NCBI RefSeq assembly: GCF_002218045.2
Contig: NZ_AP018686.1
Coordinates: 1,105,910-1,169,909 of the forward strand
Length of the DNA: 64,000 nt
From: Vibrio rumoiensis
Lineage (GTDB): Bacteria; Pseudomonadota; Gammaproteobacteria; Enterobacterales; Vibrionaceae
Direction: 5' to 3'
The position numbers were made by a program, and so were the translations under genes. How positions within the stretch are numbered: the first letter of the stretch is position 1; each line of letters begins with the position of its first letter. Of the stretch, positions 45,892 through 54,566 are shown one piece after another. The notes under the pieces are model-generated. The model saw nothing but the letters and a program-made list of their open reading frames with translations. It ran no database searches and was not told where the DNA came from.

Positions 45892-46251
45892 ATGAAAATA
45901 AACATCCAAACGCATCATGTTTCTCTCAGCGAAGACTCACGTTCTGAGATTGAAGGAAAATTCGATAAAATATCTTCACACTTCCCCGACTTAATCAGCT
46001 GCGACATTATTATCACTAAACAGCACAATGAGCACCAAGTTGAAACCTTTACCAACTATGAAGGCGTTCGTATCTCAGCCAAAGCTGAAGACAAAGTGAT
46101 GTATCCAGCAATTTCAGCTGCAGTTAAAAAATTAGAGACTGGGCTTAAAAACCGTAAAGGCCAATTAAAATCGGAGTTGCATGCCACTCCGACAAGTACT
46201 AAACCGGAAATTGCCTCAGATATTATTCAAGAAATGAAGCTCGTTGATTAA
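45892..46251 (+). CDS. Ribosome hibernation-promoting factor (HPF/RaiA family, short form)
   Basis: 119 residues from the ATG at 45892 with GGAAGG upstream; the frame is open to 45829. The S30AE/HPF fold (MKINIQTHHVSLSEDSRSEI; ISAAVKKLETGLKNRKGQLK) is clear. Such proteins bind the 30S decoding site and store ribosomes in stationary phase. No rpoN or PTS genes are next to it, unlike the canonical hpf locus, so this is a second, dispersed copy. Confidence 0.85.
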   Translation: MKINIQTHHVSLSEDSRSEIEGKFDKISSHFPDLISCDIIITKQHNEHQVETFTNYEGVRISAKAEDKVMYPAISAAVKKLETGLKNRKGQLKSELHATPTSTKPEIASDIIQEMKLVD

Positions 46252-46273
46252 TCACTTCATTATCTAAGAACAT

Positions 46274-46305
46274 AAAAAGGAGCTCAAATTGAGCTCCTTT
46301 CTTTC
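46274..46305 (+). terminator. Terminator of the HPF gene
   Basis: AAAGGAGCTC (46276-46285) and GAGCTCCTTT (46291-46300), then CTTTC; the left A-run makes it potentially bidirectional for the minus-strand gene at 46348. Confidence 0.85.
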
Positions 46306-46347
46306 ATTTTATATACCCAAAGTAATTGGAATGAATGGGATATAAAA

Positions 46348-46974
46348 TTAACTTCTAGTCATCATTAGCTTAATACCTAATGCCACCATCGCGCCACCCA
46401 GCACGCGATCAATCCAATGACCGCATTGCTTAAACTTGGTGTTAATCGTTGGTCGAGATAAAAGCGTCACAATCAAAGCAAACCATCCAAATTGTAACGT
46501 CATGATCCATGCACCATAAATCGCGATTTGGTAAAGCGGCATATCCGCCGACAACACTAAAGTGAATAAAGACACAAAATAAATCGGCGCTTTAGGATTT
46601 AATGCATTACACAAAAAGCCCATGCCGATCATTTTTTTCGCTGACTGCGCTTTCCCAGCAGGAAGCGTCATCTCTTGTGGTGTGGCAGCTTTTGCTTTTA
46701 GCCCTTGCCAACCTAAATAGATCAAGTAACCACCCCCTAATACCTTAATCATCCATAATAAACTGGCTGAACTGGCAATTAACGCGGCTAAGCCAAAAGC
46801 AGAATAAAGAATATGGATAGACAGGCCCAGCGCAATACCGATACTACATAACAGCCCCGCCTTCTTACCGTTAGATAAAGTTTGTTGAGAAACTAAGATA
46901 AAATCCGGCCCCGGTGACGCTGCTGCTAATAGATGAATCGAGGTAATCAATACCAATCCATGCCATAAATCCAT
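46348..46974 (-). CDS. LysE/RhtB-family exporter
   Basis: 208 residues, six helices, with the N-terminal LysE signature (LLAAASPGPDFILVSQQTLS) and NALNPKAPIYFVSLFTLVL. Probable amino-acid or homoserine lactone-type exporter; substrate unknown. It lies downstream of the DMT gene on the same strand with a 63-bp gap. Confidence 0.87.
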   Translation of the reverse strand: MDLWHGLVLITSIHLLAAASPGPDFILVSQQTLSNGKKAGLLCSIGIALGLSIHILYSAFGLAALIASSASLLWMIKVLGGGYLIYLGWQGLKAKAATPQEMTLPAGKAQSAKKMIGMGFLCNALNPKAPIYFVSLFTLVLSADMPLYQIAIYGAWIMTLQFGWFALIVTLLSRPTINTKFKQCGHWIDRVLGGAMVALGIKLMMTRS

Positions 46975-47036
46975 TACAAAACCCCTTTTCCTATCAATAT
47001 TTTGTATATAAAAGCATTAACTCATATCCTATTCAA

Positions 47037-47957
47037 TCACTTATTTATTCTTTTATTTTCCGCTACTTTAACCGGTTTTATTTTTTGAAATCGATAGACC
47101 GCCACCACCACAATGATGATTCCAGCCACCGTTATTTCACTTAGCTTTTCACCAAAGATTAAGTAATCAAACAGGATGGCCAATAGCGGTATGCAGTAGA
47201 AAAGTACACTTACTTGACTGGCGCTGCCTCGTTTCAGCATATAAAGCAACAACATCACGGCTCCAACCGACACAACAATACTCATCCAAAAAAGAGACAG
47301 ATACAGCTCGCGAGTCCATGTCACTTGCCAATCCGTACATAAGGCCACGATACTAAATAGCAATACAGTCAATAGATTTTGGTAGACCACCATACTTTCA
47401 ATATTCATGTTGATGCCTTTTTGTTTAATCGTGCCAAAGGTCAAAGACATCAAAGCAAGGAAGGCAAAAAATAGCCCGATAGCATGCGTCATATCGATCC
47501 CTTTAGCTCCAACCACGGCAACACATAAACCAATAAAACCGAGCGCTAAAATGGCGTAACCTTGTTTCGACATGCTTTCTTTGGCAAGAAAAGGCGTAAT
47601 TAAAGGTTGAAAACCTAGCACCATCGTCACAAGCCCAGGGGATATTCCGGCATCAATCGATAAAATATACGTACTTAAATAAGCAAACTGTAAGAAGAAC
47701 CCAACCTTTAACACAGCGAGAATTGACGCTTTATCATGACGAAATAATTCAAACTTCAGATTTGGTTTAAGAATCAACAATACGATCGTTGAAAACAAAA
47801 ATGTGGTGATCGCCCGTAAAAATAAAAACGTCCAAGGTGAGGCATCGATAAGCCCCATCTTCACCATAACGGCTCCACTACTCCACATGATTAAAAATAA
47901 AAAGGGCGCTGCCGTTTCAAAACTTATAGGTGAAAGTAATTTATCTATCCTTTGCAT
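47037..47957 (-). CDS. EamA/DMT-family transporter
   Basis: 306 residues from the ATG at 47957 (MQRIDKLLSPISFETAAPFL). A GTG-started frame reaches 48080, but the first 41 residues do not look like coding sequence and a GGAAGGGCAAAGG precedes 47957. Ten helices in two EamA repeats (MWSSGAVMVKMGLIDASPWT; YMLKRGSASQVSVLFYCIPL). Same strand as and downstream of the AraC gene, which may regulate it. Confidence 0.8.
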   Translation of the reverse strand: MQRIDKLLSPISFETAAPFLFLIMWSSGAVMVKMGLIDASPWTFLFLRAITTFLFSTIVLLILKPNLKFELFRHDKASILAVLKVGFFLQFAYLSTYILSIDAGISPGLVTMVLGFQPLITPFLAKESMSKQGYAILALGFIGLCVAVVGAKGIDMTHAIGLFFAFLALMSLTFGTIKQKGINMNIESMVVYQNLLTVLLFSIVALCTDWQVTWTRELYLSLFWMSIVVSVGAVMLLLYMLKRGSASQVSVLFYCIPLLAILFDYLIFGEKLSEITVAGIIIVVVAVYRFQKIKPVKVAENKRINK

Positions 47958-48083
47958 CTGCATCCTTTGCCCTTCCATGTCCATTAATTTAGCTCTCAGT
48001 ATAAAAATCATACTTGATAAAAATGTGCTAAACGGACGGTCTTTATGACCAAAGTGATGATTGTTTTCTCTCTCTACCACTCA

Positions 48084-48791
48084 TTAGCGGTATGACTTTG
48101 GCGACTGACCAAAAAACTGAGTAAAACGGCGAGTAAATGCGGAAGGGTTCGAAAAGCCAACTTTCTCCCCAATCAACTGAATAGGAAGATCCGTATGGGT
48201 TAAGAGCGCTTTGGCTTTTTCCATTCTCAATTGCAAAACAAACTGTTGGCTAGTTTGCCCTAAGTTTGATTTAAATACGGATTTAAATTGGGTAGGACTT
48301 AAAAAGGATAATTTAGCTAATCGTTCGACTGACCAGTTTTGGCTAATGTCCTGTTGTATTTCACTGACCACTTTCGAGATACGAGGGTCGATTCTAAGCG
48401 GCTGCCCTTGTTGCGCGAGTAACTGTAACAGCATACTGCACATCGCCTGCTCTAAATCAGTATTTGTCTGACTCATCAATTGCAACCCAGCAAATTGCAC
48501 ATAAGCTAAAGTAGCAGGGGCTAATAAAAACTTTTTTGTTTGGGCGTTATATAAGTTAGGTGGAAGCTGGCTCAAATCAACCACGAGAAAGCGTGCGGCT
48601 TCCTCTGCAGAAAAAGCATGATGAGAACCAGCATGAATAACAATCGCATCACCGACACTAACTTTGCCATCAAACTCGCCAACTTGCATTTCAATCACGC
48701 CCTGCAAAGGCAATACGATTTGATGATAATCATGCTTATGTTGACGTGATTGACTAATATAAGAACGAATAGATAAACGATCGTTAATCAT
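48084..48791 (-). CDS. AraC-family transcriptional regulator
   Basis: 235 residues: an N-terminal cupin ligand domain (HKHDYHQIVLPLQGVIEMQV) and a C-terminal double helix-turn-helix (VERLAKLSFLSPTQFKSVFK; GEKVGFSNPSAFTRRFTQFF). It is immediately upstream of the DMT transporter and 15 bp downstream of yajD. Probable activator of the following exporter. Confidence 0.87.
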   Translation of the reverse strand: MINDRLSIRSYISQSRQHKHDYHQIVLPLQGVIEMQVGEFDGKVSVGDAIVIHAGSHHAFSAEEAARFLVVDLSQLPPNLYNAQTKKFLLAPATLAYVQFAGLQLMSQTNTDLEQAMCSMLLQLLAQQGQPLRIDPRISKVVSEIQQDISQNWSVERLAKLSFLSPTQFKSVFKSNLGQTSQQFVLQLRMEKAKALLTHTDLPIQLIGEKVGFSNPSAFTRRFTQFFGQSPKSYR

Positions 48792-48806
48792 AACCGTTCA
48801 CATTCA

Positions 48807-49160
48807 TTACTTTTTAAGGAGATCTTTCAGGTTAGCAAACGGGTTATGTGTTGCCGCCTGATGTTCATCTTCTTTCGGAGTCGAATCCGTAGAGCCATAT
48901 AAATCATGATCCAAATATTTAGAATGCTCATGATCGTGGCAATATAAACACAATAGTTCCCAGTTGCTGCCATCTTCTGGGTTATTGGTATGGTCGTGGT
49001 CTTTATGATGCACCGTCAATTCACGTAAATTAGAATACACAAATTCACGTGCGCAGTTGCCACAAATCCAAGGATAAAGTTTTAAGGCCTTCTCACGGTA
49101 GCCACTTTCTTTACGCGCATAACTGGCACTAGTGCCATAAAAATCTGAAGACATTGTCAA
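48807..49160 (-). CDS. yajD: HNH nuclease-family protein YajD
   Basis: 117 residues, closely matching YajD (YARKESGYREKALKLYPWIC; REFVYSNLRELTVHHKDHDH; NWELLCLYCHDHEHSKYLDH). Two CxxC pairs bind zinc and HH-x-D-H forms the HNH active site. Its biological role is unknown. It is divergent from the diguanylate cyclase gene with a parS2 site between them. Confidence 0.9.
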   Translation of the reverse strand: MTMSSDFYGTSASYARKESGYREKALKLYPWICGNCAREFVYSNLRELTVHHKDHDHTNNPEDGSNWELLCLYCHDHEHSKYLDHDLYGSTDSTPKEDEHQAATHNPFANLKDLLKK

Positions 49161-49285
49161 ATCACCTCGTTATAAAACAGCCCTAATTCCGTACAGGCTT
49201 GTTGATTTTACCATGCTAAGCGCCAACTTATCGCCCTTTAAACATAGGCATTAAAAGTGTAACCGAAAGTTAGCATTAAAAAACT

Positions 49286-49300
49286 ATTTACAGTGTAAAC
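49286..49300. other. parS2-type centromere site
   Basis: ATTTACAGTGTAAAC, identical over 15 bp to the site at 40451; intergenic between yajD and the GGDEF gene. Confidence 0.85.
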
Positions 49301-49409
49301 CACACGGATATGAGGTATATACTATCACTCAATAATTGTCGTTAAATACAAATCCACCATCACTGACTAAACAATTTTTACATTATTTGCATTTAATCAA
49401 CGAAAATAA

Positions 49410-50888
49410 ATGTGGCTAAACCGATTGGCAATCAATATGAAAAATACAAATTCATCCCCCTTTATCTCTCTTGTATCTCTTAATATTTTGATTGTATTGG
49501 TATTAACGACTGCTGCTTCTTATAGCATTTGGAATCAAGCAAAAATTGACGTCGAATCTTTCATCAGTAGCGTTAAAGAATCGATTTTTTTACTGGGTTC
49601 TAGAACGGTCGAAAATAAAAACCTTTTATTAGACATCCTAGAGAATCCACCTAAGAATCTGAACGAGAACCAAGTACCGATTCATTATTATCCACAACGT
49701 GATGAATATGGGTTTAATAATGGAGTTAATAATGACAATTTATTAAATGGTACGCTATTAGGTCGTGGACGCCCCCCACAAGCAGTATTAGATAACAGTT
49801 ATATCTTTCCCTACTTAGAACGCGCGTGGAGCCGCAGTACCCCCTTGTTACTTAGTTCAGACCAATTTTATACCAGCTACCGATATAAATTCATTTATAC
49901 CATGGGAAATCGGAACATAAAGCGTAAAACATCGGAATACTTAGATGTGATCGTACCAACTCGTTACTCGTCGATGGCGGCAACCGATAAGTCCGTCAAA
50001 CGACAACTGTATTCACGTGGCTTTTATATTACTCATGCCTATAAAGATACAATTGATAAGACGAATGTCATCTCAGTGATCTCTCCTGTGCATTTTCAAG
50101 GCCAACATATCGGTGATATGGGGTTAGACATCTCTACAAGTTATCTCTACGCCTTAAATAATTTCCCCCGTTTAATCAAAAGATATGCTCAAGTCAGTTT
50201 GAAAATTCACGGCTTAGAAAGTCCTCTACAGCTCACCGCCAATCACGCTGATAATTTTATTCTCATAACCAAAACTTATGTTTTTGAAGGGTTAGGTTCA
50301 CTCACACTGAATGTCACTCTCCCAATGATGTTGCATGGTTTACACTCAAAACTGCAATCCATGTTCGTCATTATGTTGATGTTCAATGTTATTTATATCT
50401 ACTTAATACGAAATAAGCGAGAGCGCTTTCAGCTACAAACGAAAATCATTACTGATGATTTAACCGGGATTTATAATCGCCGAATTATTGATGAGGCTTC
50501 ATCGAAATCGAAACTAGGCACCACATTTTCACTTATTGTGATGGATGCGAATAAATTCAAAACGATCAATGATACTTACGGACATCAAGAAGGGGATTTA
50601 GCAATACAACATATAGCAAGAACACTAAAAGAAAATGTGAGAAAAGAAGATATTTGCATTCGAATGGGCGGAGATGAATTTTGTATCATCTTACCAAACA
50701 CCGAAATCACACAGGCCCATCTACTCGCCAACGCATTGAAAAGCAAAATTGAGTCGGTGCCCTTTTCTGAGCGTGGGTTATTTGTTCATGTCTCATTTGG
50801 AGTCAGTCAGAAACAAAATAATGATGACTTTGATGAGACGTACAAACAAGCGGATAAGCAGTTGTACCTTAATAAACACGACGCATAA
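49410..50888 (+). CDS. Membrane diguanylate cyclase with periplasmic sensor domain
   Basis: 492 residues. One helix lies near 22-40 and a second near 315-338. Between them is a periplasmic sensor of about 280 residues, with a Cache/CHASE-like ending (ISVISPVHFQGQHIGDMGLD). The C-terminal GGDEF domain has the intact active site GGDEF at 420-424 and an allosteric I-site R411-x-x-D414 five residues before it, so it should synthesise c-di-GMP with product inhibition. The start could be the Met at residue 10 (49437). Confidence 0.88.
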   Translation: MWLNRLAINMKNTNSSPFISLVSLNILIVLVLTTAASYSIWNQAKIDVESFISSVKESIFLLGSRTVENKNLLLDILENPPKNLNENQVPIHYYPQRDEYGFNNGVNNDNLLNGTLLGRGRPPQAVLDNSYIFPYLERAWSRSTPLLLSSDQFYTSYRYKFIYTMGNRNIKRKTSEYLDVIVPTRYSSMAATDKSVKRQLYSRGFYITHAYKDTIDKTNVISVISPVHFQGQHIGDMGLDISTSYLYALNNFPRLIKRYAQVSLKIHGLESPLQLTANHADNFILITKTYVFEGLGSLTLNVTLPMMLHGLHSKLQSMFVIMLMFNVIYIYLIRNKRERFQLQTKIITDDLTGIYNRRIIDEASSKSKLGTTFSLIVMDANKFKTINDTYGHQEGDLAIQHIARTLKENVRKEDICIRMGGDEFCIILPNTEITQAHLLANALKSKIESVPFSERGLFVHVSFGVSQKQNNDDFDETYKQADKQLYLNKHDA

Positions 50889-50895
50889 TCGGTCG

Positions 50896-51561
50896 TTAAT
50901 TAGGAATCGTAATCACGCCTAAATATTCAAGCAACATCTCTTGTTGCCACTGGCAGATCATGACACCTTTTAAATTAACCACCCTAATATCAAGCCCCTC
51001 CAGCTCGACATGCGATAAATTGCACCCTTGCCAGTTTGCTTGGCTCCATTGTTCACTAGAGAACTCACCTCGGCTGAGATCGGAACCTTCAAATGATGTC
51101 CCTTGTAGATTAGCCCCCCGCCAACGGTTCTCAAATAGATCGCATTTTTCTAAACGTTGATTCTCAAAATTTGAATACGATAAATCACATTGGGTAATGT
51201 AAGCTGAACAAAAATAAGTGTTATGCGTAATATGATTAGCAAATAGCGTACGAACAAAACTCGCACCTTTTAGCATACAATGACGCAGTTCAATACCGAA
51301 TGCTGAAGCGCCATCAAAATTAGCCATACTCAGATTACAATGCTTAAAGCTTGCATCATTTAGTTTGGCATAAGCAAAATTACAACCAATGACATCTCCG
51401 GATTCAATAAAAACACAATCTAGAAACTGTGCATCAGACAAATCACAACGAGAGAAATCACACTGATAAAAATGACACTTTTTGAAAACGTTACCGCAGA
51501 GATCTTGAGAAGAAAAATCATGTTGGTGATAAGTTTGGTTTACTGATCCAGTCATTGTCAT
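50896..51561 (-). CDS. Qnr-like pentapeptide-repeat protein
   Basis: 221 residues. Pentapeptide repeats fold into a right-handed beta-helix that mimics DNA. The pattern matches chromosomal Qnr proteins of vibrios along its length (DLSDAQFLDCVFIESGDVIG; LEKCDLFENRWRGANLQGTS; DLSRGEFSSEQW; final WQQEMLLEYLGV). Qnr proteins protect DNA gyrase from quinolones; the native role is not settled. It lies downstream of cspA on the same strand with a terminator between. No LexA box was seen upstream. Confidence 0.87.
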   Translation of the reverse strand: MTMTGSVNQTYHQHDFSSQDLCGNVFKKCHFYQCDFSRCDLSDAQFLDCVFIESGDVIGCNFAYAKLNDASFKHCNLSMANFDGASAFGIELRHCMLKGASFVRTLFANHITHNTYFCSAYITQCDLSYSNFENQRLEKCDLFENRWRGANLQGTSFEGSDLSRGEFSSEQWSQANWQGCNLSHVELEGLDIRVVNLKGVMICQWQQEMLLEYLGVITIPN

Positions 51562-51600
51562 TGCTCGTTAATCGAGTGATTTACCCATAAATGAAAAACA

Positions 51601-51627
51601 AAAAAGCCGCAACAAGTGCGGCTTTTT
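51601..51627 (-). terminator. Terminator between cspA and the qnr-like gene
   Basis: AAAAAGCCGCA (51601-51611) and TGCGGCTTTTT (51617-51627), symmetric with T-runs on both strands. It ends the cspA transcript. Confidence 0.9.
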
Positions 51628-51649
51628 TTAATTCGTTATAAGTACTTAA

Positions 51650-51859
51650 TTATAGTACTTCAACGTTTGCAGCTTGAGGGCCTTTTTGACCTTGCTCAAC
51701 TTCAAACGCTACTTTTTGGCCTTCAGCTAGAGTGCGGAAACCTTCACCTGTGATAGCACGGAAGTGAACAAATACGTCTGCGCCGCCATTCTCTTGAGTG
51801 ATGAAACCGAAACCTTTCTCTTCGTTAAACCACTTAACTGTACCAGTTGTCTTAGACAT
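51650..51859 (-). CDS. CspA-family cold shock protein
   Basis: 69 residues with both RNA-binding motifs: KWFNEEKGFGFITQENGG (RNP1) and DVFVHFRAI (RNP2). A single-stranded nucleic-acid chaperone. A long leader lies upstream, as in cold-inducible csp genes. Confidence 0.95.
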   Translation of the reverse strand: MSKTTGTVKWFNEEKGFGFITQENGGADVFVHFRAITGEGFRTLAEGQKVAFEVEQGQKGPQAANVEVL

Positions 51860-52243
51860 GGGTAAATCCTATAAATATTTTTTACTAATCAATTACGCTT
51901 GTTGCGTGTTATAGCCGGGAATAGAGTTACTTAAGTGATAGCACTTCGAAGGGATACACTTCATTACACAGACTGGTATAGCAGGTGCCGCGAAGACTTC
52001 TAAGCAATGTTCAAATAAATAGGTCCGTTACAGGCCGTGTTTAAAGATACTCGGGTTTTTCACTGTTGTATAGGGTTATTTTTAAAAACTTGATCTAAGT
52101 TGTTTAAATTTTTTTCAAGCTAACCGCATTCGTTCTTATGTGTTTATTTTTATTACAAAAAATCACTATGGACATCTAAACGTAAAAGCCCCTATTGCGT
52201 AAACAATAGGGGCTGATTTACAGACTATTTAAACGAAAATTGA
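51860..52243. other. cspA promoter and long leader; putP terminator
   Basis: 384 bp without a gene. On the minus strand it holds the cspA promoter and probable long 5' untranslated region. A classic cold box was not recognised. The right end contains the putP terminator (52184-52214). Confidence 0.6.
52184..52214 (-). terminator. Terminator of putP
   Basis: 11-bp stem AGCCCCTATTG (52187-52197) and CAATAGGGGCT (52204-52214); minus-strand T-tract from AAAA at 52184-52187. Confidence 0.9.
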
Positions 52244-53737
52244 TTAATCCAATTCCGTTAATTGACGTTGATATTTTTTATATTGCTGTGTCACATCTTC
52301 ACTTGGACCACCCGTTAAGATACTGACAGCCACAATCGCAATCGTCGAGAAAATAACCCCCGGAACGATTTCATAAACATCAAACCAACCACCGGTTAAT
52401 TGCTTCCAAATAACGATAGTAGCTCCACCAATGACAATGCCCGCAAGTGCGCCATTTCGGTTCATCTTAGACCAGTACAAGCTCAGAACGATGGCTGGAC
52501 CAAATGCCGCACCAAAACCGGCCCAGGCATAAGACACTAAACCAAGCACAGAACTTTCTGGATTCATTGCCAATATCAAAGCAAAGACAGAAACACCAAT
52601 CACCGCAATACGGCCAACGACAACCACTTGCTCAGGGGTGGCATCTTTCTTAAATACTTGCTTATAGAAATCTTCGGCAAGTGCAGAAGAAGATACGAGC
52701 AATTGTGAATCGGCAGTACTCATGATTGCAGCAAGAATTGCGGCTAATAAGATACCCGCCATCACAGGATGGAAAATCGCATTCACCAGAATCATGAAGA
52801 TTTTTTCACCATCTTCAATGTTCAATGAAGGATGACCATTGACATAAATTAAGCCCACTAGACCGACCATAATCGCGCCCGCCATCGATAACGCGGTCCA
52901 AACAACGGCAATACGACGAGCGGTTGTTAAGTCTTTATTGCTACGAGTGGCTTTAAAACGCGCCAATATATGTGGTTGACCGAAGTAGCCTAAGCCCCAT
53001 GCAACAAGAGAAATAATGGCAATAGCGGTTAATGGCTCACCCTTTGCGGAGGTCCACATATTCAACAATTCAGGATTAATATTATTTAAATCAATATCAA
53101 CTTGCGTAAAGCCGCCACTCATTGCAGCAATTGGTACTATCAATAGCGCAGCAGACATTAATAAGCCTTGAACTAAATCGGTCCAAGCTACCGCGAGGAA
53201 GCCGCCAAACAAGGTGTAGGAAATGACACAAACCGTACCGATCACCACCGCAATTTTATAATCAAGGCCAAAGACTGTTTCAAACAATTTACCGCCTGCC
53301 ACTAAACCAGAACTGGTGTAGAACAAGAAGAACAACAAAATAAAGAAAGCGGAAATGGTTTGAATTAATTTTGACTTATCTAGGAAACGGCGAGATAAGA
53401 AATCGGGAATGGTAATCGCATCCGTCGTAATACTATACGTACGTAAACGCTTAGCACTAATTAACCAGTTAAGCCATGAGCCCACCAATAAACCAGCACA
53501 GATCCAAGTGGCTTCCAAACCAGCAGCATAAGCATAACCTGGAACCCCAAGTAATAACCAACCACTCATGTCTGATGCACCAGCAGATAATGCGGCTGGC
53601 CACGGTCCTAACGTTCTCCCCCCTAGGAAGTAATCGGTCGAGCTTGAGGTGCGTTTGTACGCATAATAACCAATGGCAAGCATTAGTATTAGATACGCAA
53701 TAAACGTGCTGCTAATAGCAAAGCTATTCTCAATCAT
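52244..53737 (-). CDS. putP: Sodium/proline symporter PutP
   Basis: 497 residues of the SSS family with 13 helices. Diagnostic segments: DYFLGGRTLGPWPAALSAGA then SDMSGWLLLGVPG (sodium site), and AIMSTADSQLLVSSSALAED. It imports proline for the PutA pathway and probably as osmolyte. It is the last gene of the put cluster. Confidence 0.95.
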   Translation of the reverse strand: MIENSFAISSTFIAYLILMLAIGYYAYKRTSSSTDYFLGGRTLGPWPAALSAGASDMSGWLLLGVPGYAYAAGLEATWICAGLLVGSWLNWLISAKRLRTYSITTDAITIPDFLSRRFLDKSKLIQTISAFFILLFFLFYTSSGLVAGGKLFETVFGLDYKIAVVIGTVCVISYTLFGGFLAVAWTDLVQGLLMSAALLIVPIAAMSGGFTQVDIDLNNINPELLNMWTSAKGEPLTAIAIISLVAWGLGYFGQPHILARFKATRSNKDLTTARRIAVVWTALSMAGAIMVGLVGLIYVNGHPSLNIEDGEKIFMILVNAIFHPVMAGILLAAILAAIMSTADSQLLVSSSALAEDFYKQVFKKDATPEQVVVVGRIAVIGVSVFALILAMNPESSVLGLVSYAWAGFGAAFGPAIVLSLYWSKMNRNGALAGIVIGGATIVIWKQLTGGWFDVYEIVPGVIFSTIAIVAVSILTGGPSEDVTQQYKKYQRQLTELD

Positions 53738-53841
53738 AGATATACCCTTTTTAATTTATTGCTCCCCTTTTCCTGAGGAGCTAATTGTGTATTCTGTTGC
53801 GTTTGTGAAAGTAATGAGCGGCTATTAACCATATCAATTAC

Positions 53842-54555
53842 TTAGTGTTGATTACCTAATTCTAGCAGAGTTGCATTGCCCCCTACTGCGGTAATATTGA
53901 TGGTGCGCGTACGCTCTGTAATAAAGCGCAGCACAAGGCAAGGATCGTGAGCTAATATGCACTCCTTTTCCTCTGATGCCAGATCAATCGTTTCAGCGAC
54001 AAAAGGCACGATAACGCCGTCTTTTTGTGCTAATAACCGATTAATCGACAATTCTGTCATTGTAGAACCGACAAACGAAGCAATACGAACATCTGAACGA
54101 AGCACCGCTTGGTAAGAATCGTAAGCCACAATGTGAACAAGATGAGCGGGTAATGCCGTGGTAATCGCAGTTTCAATACATTGATTTAATCCCATCTCAT
54201 CACTGCATATAATCACGGCATTCCCCGCAATCACCGCACAAGTCAGTTGAGCCATCACCGCAGCCCATGGCATCCCTGCTTCAACAATCAAAACACAGAT
54301 ACCACGTCCTGCCGTATAAAGCTCATTGGTCTCGCCAGTTGGTCCTGGCATTAATTTAGGTTCCGCCAATCGCAATTGAGCTTGTTGTAAATGATACTTG
54401 ATTACTGCACTTAATTCAGGCTGTTCCTGCTCTAAATTGCGACAAACGGACAGTAAACACTCACTTTTAAAGGTGTAATCGGTCAAGTTCCACTGTTCCC
54501 ATGCCGTTTGAGCATCAAAAACCGTGACTTCAGAAAAACGAGTAATAGGTTGCAT
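53842..54555 (-). CDS. Shortened aldehyde-dehydrogenase-like protein of the put cluster
   Basis: 237 residues resembling only the central part of an aldehyde dehydrogenase (GRGICVLIVEAGMPWAAVMA, corresponding to the cofactor-binding region; SFVGSTMTELSINRLLAQKD; PFVAETIDLAS). The catalytic cysteine region is absent and the GxxxxG cofactor loop is degraded, so it is unlikely to be an active dehydrogenase. It sits 11 bp downstream of putA and upstream of putP, an arrangement I recall from other vibrios, which argues for a retained pseudoenzyme rather than a recent break. Confidence 0.7.
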   Translation of the reverse strand: MQPITRFSEVTVFDAQTAWEQWNLTDYTFKSECLLSVCRNLEQEQPELSAVIKYHLQQAQLRLAEPKLMPGPTGETNELYTAGRGICVLIVEAGMPWAAVMAQLTCAVIAGNAVIICSDEMGLNQCIETAITTALPAHLVHIVAYDSYQAVLRSDVRIASFVGSTMTELSINRLLAQKDGVIVPFVAETIDLASEEKECILAHDPCLVLRFITERTRTINITAVGGNATLLELGNQH

Positions 54556-54566
54556 GACAAACGCTC

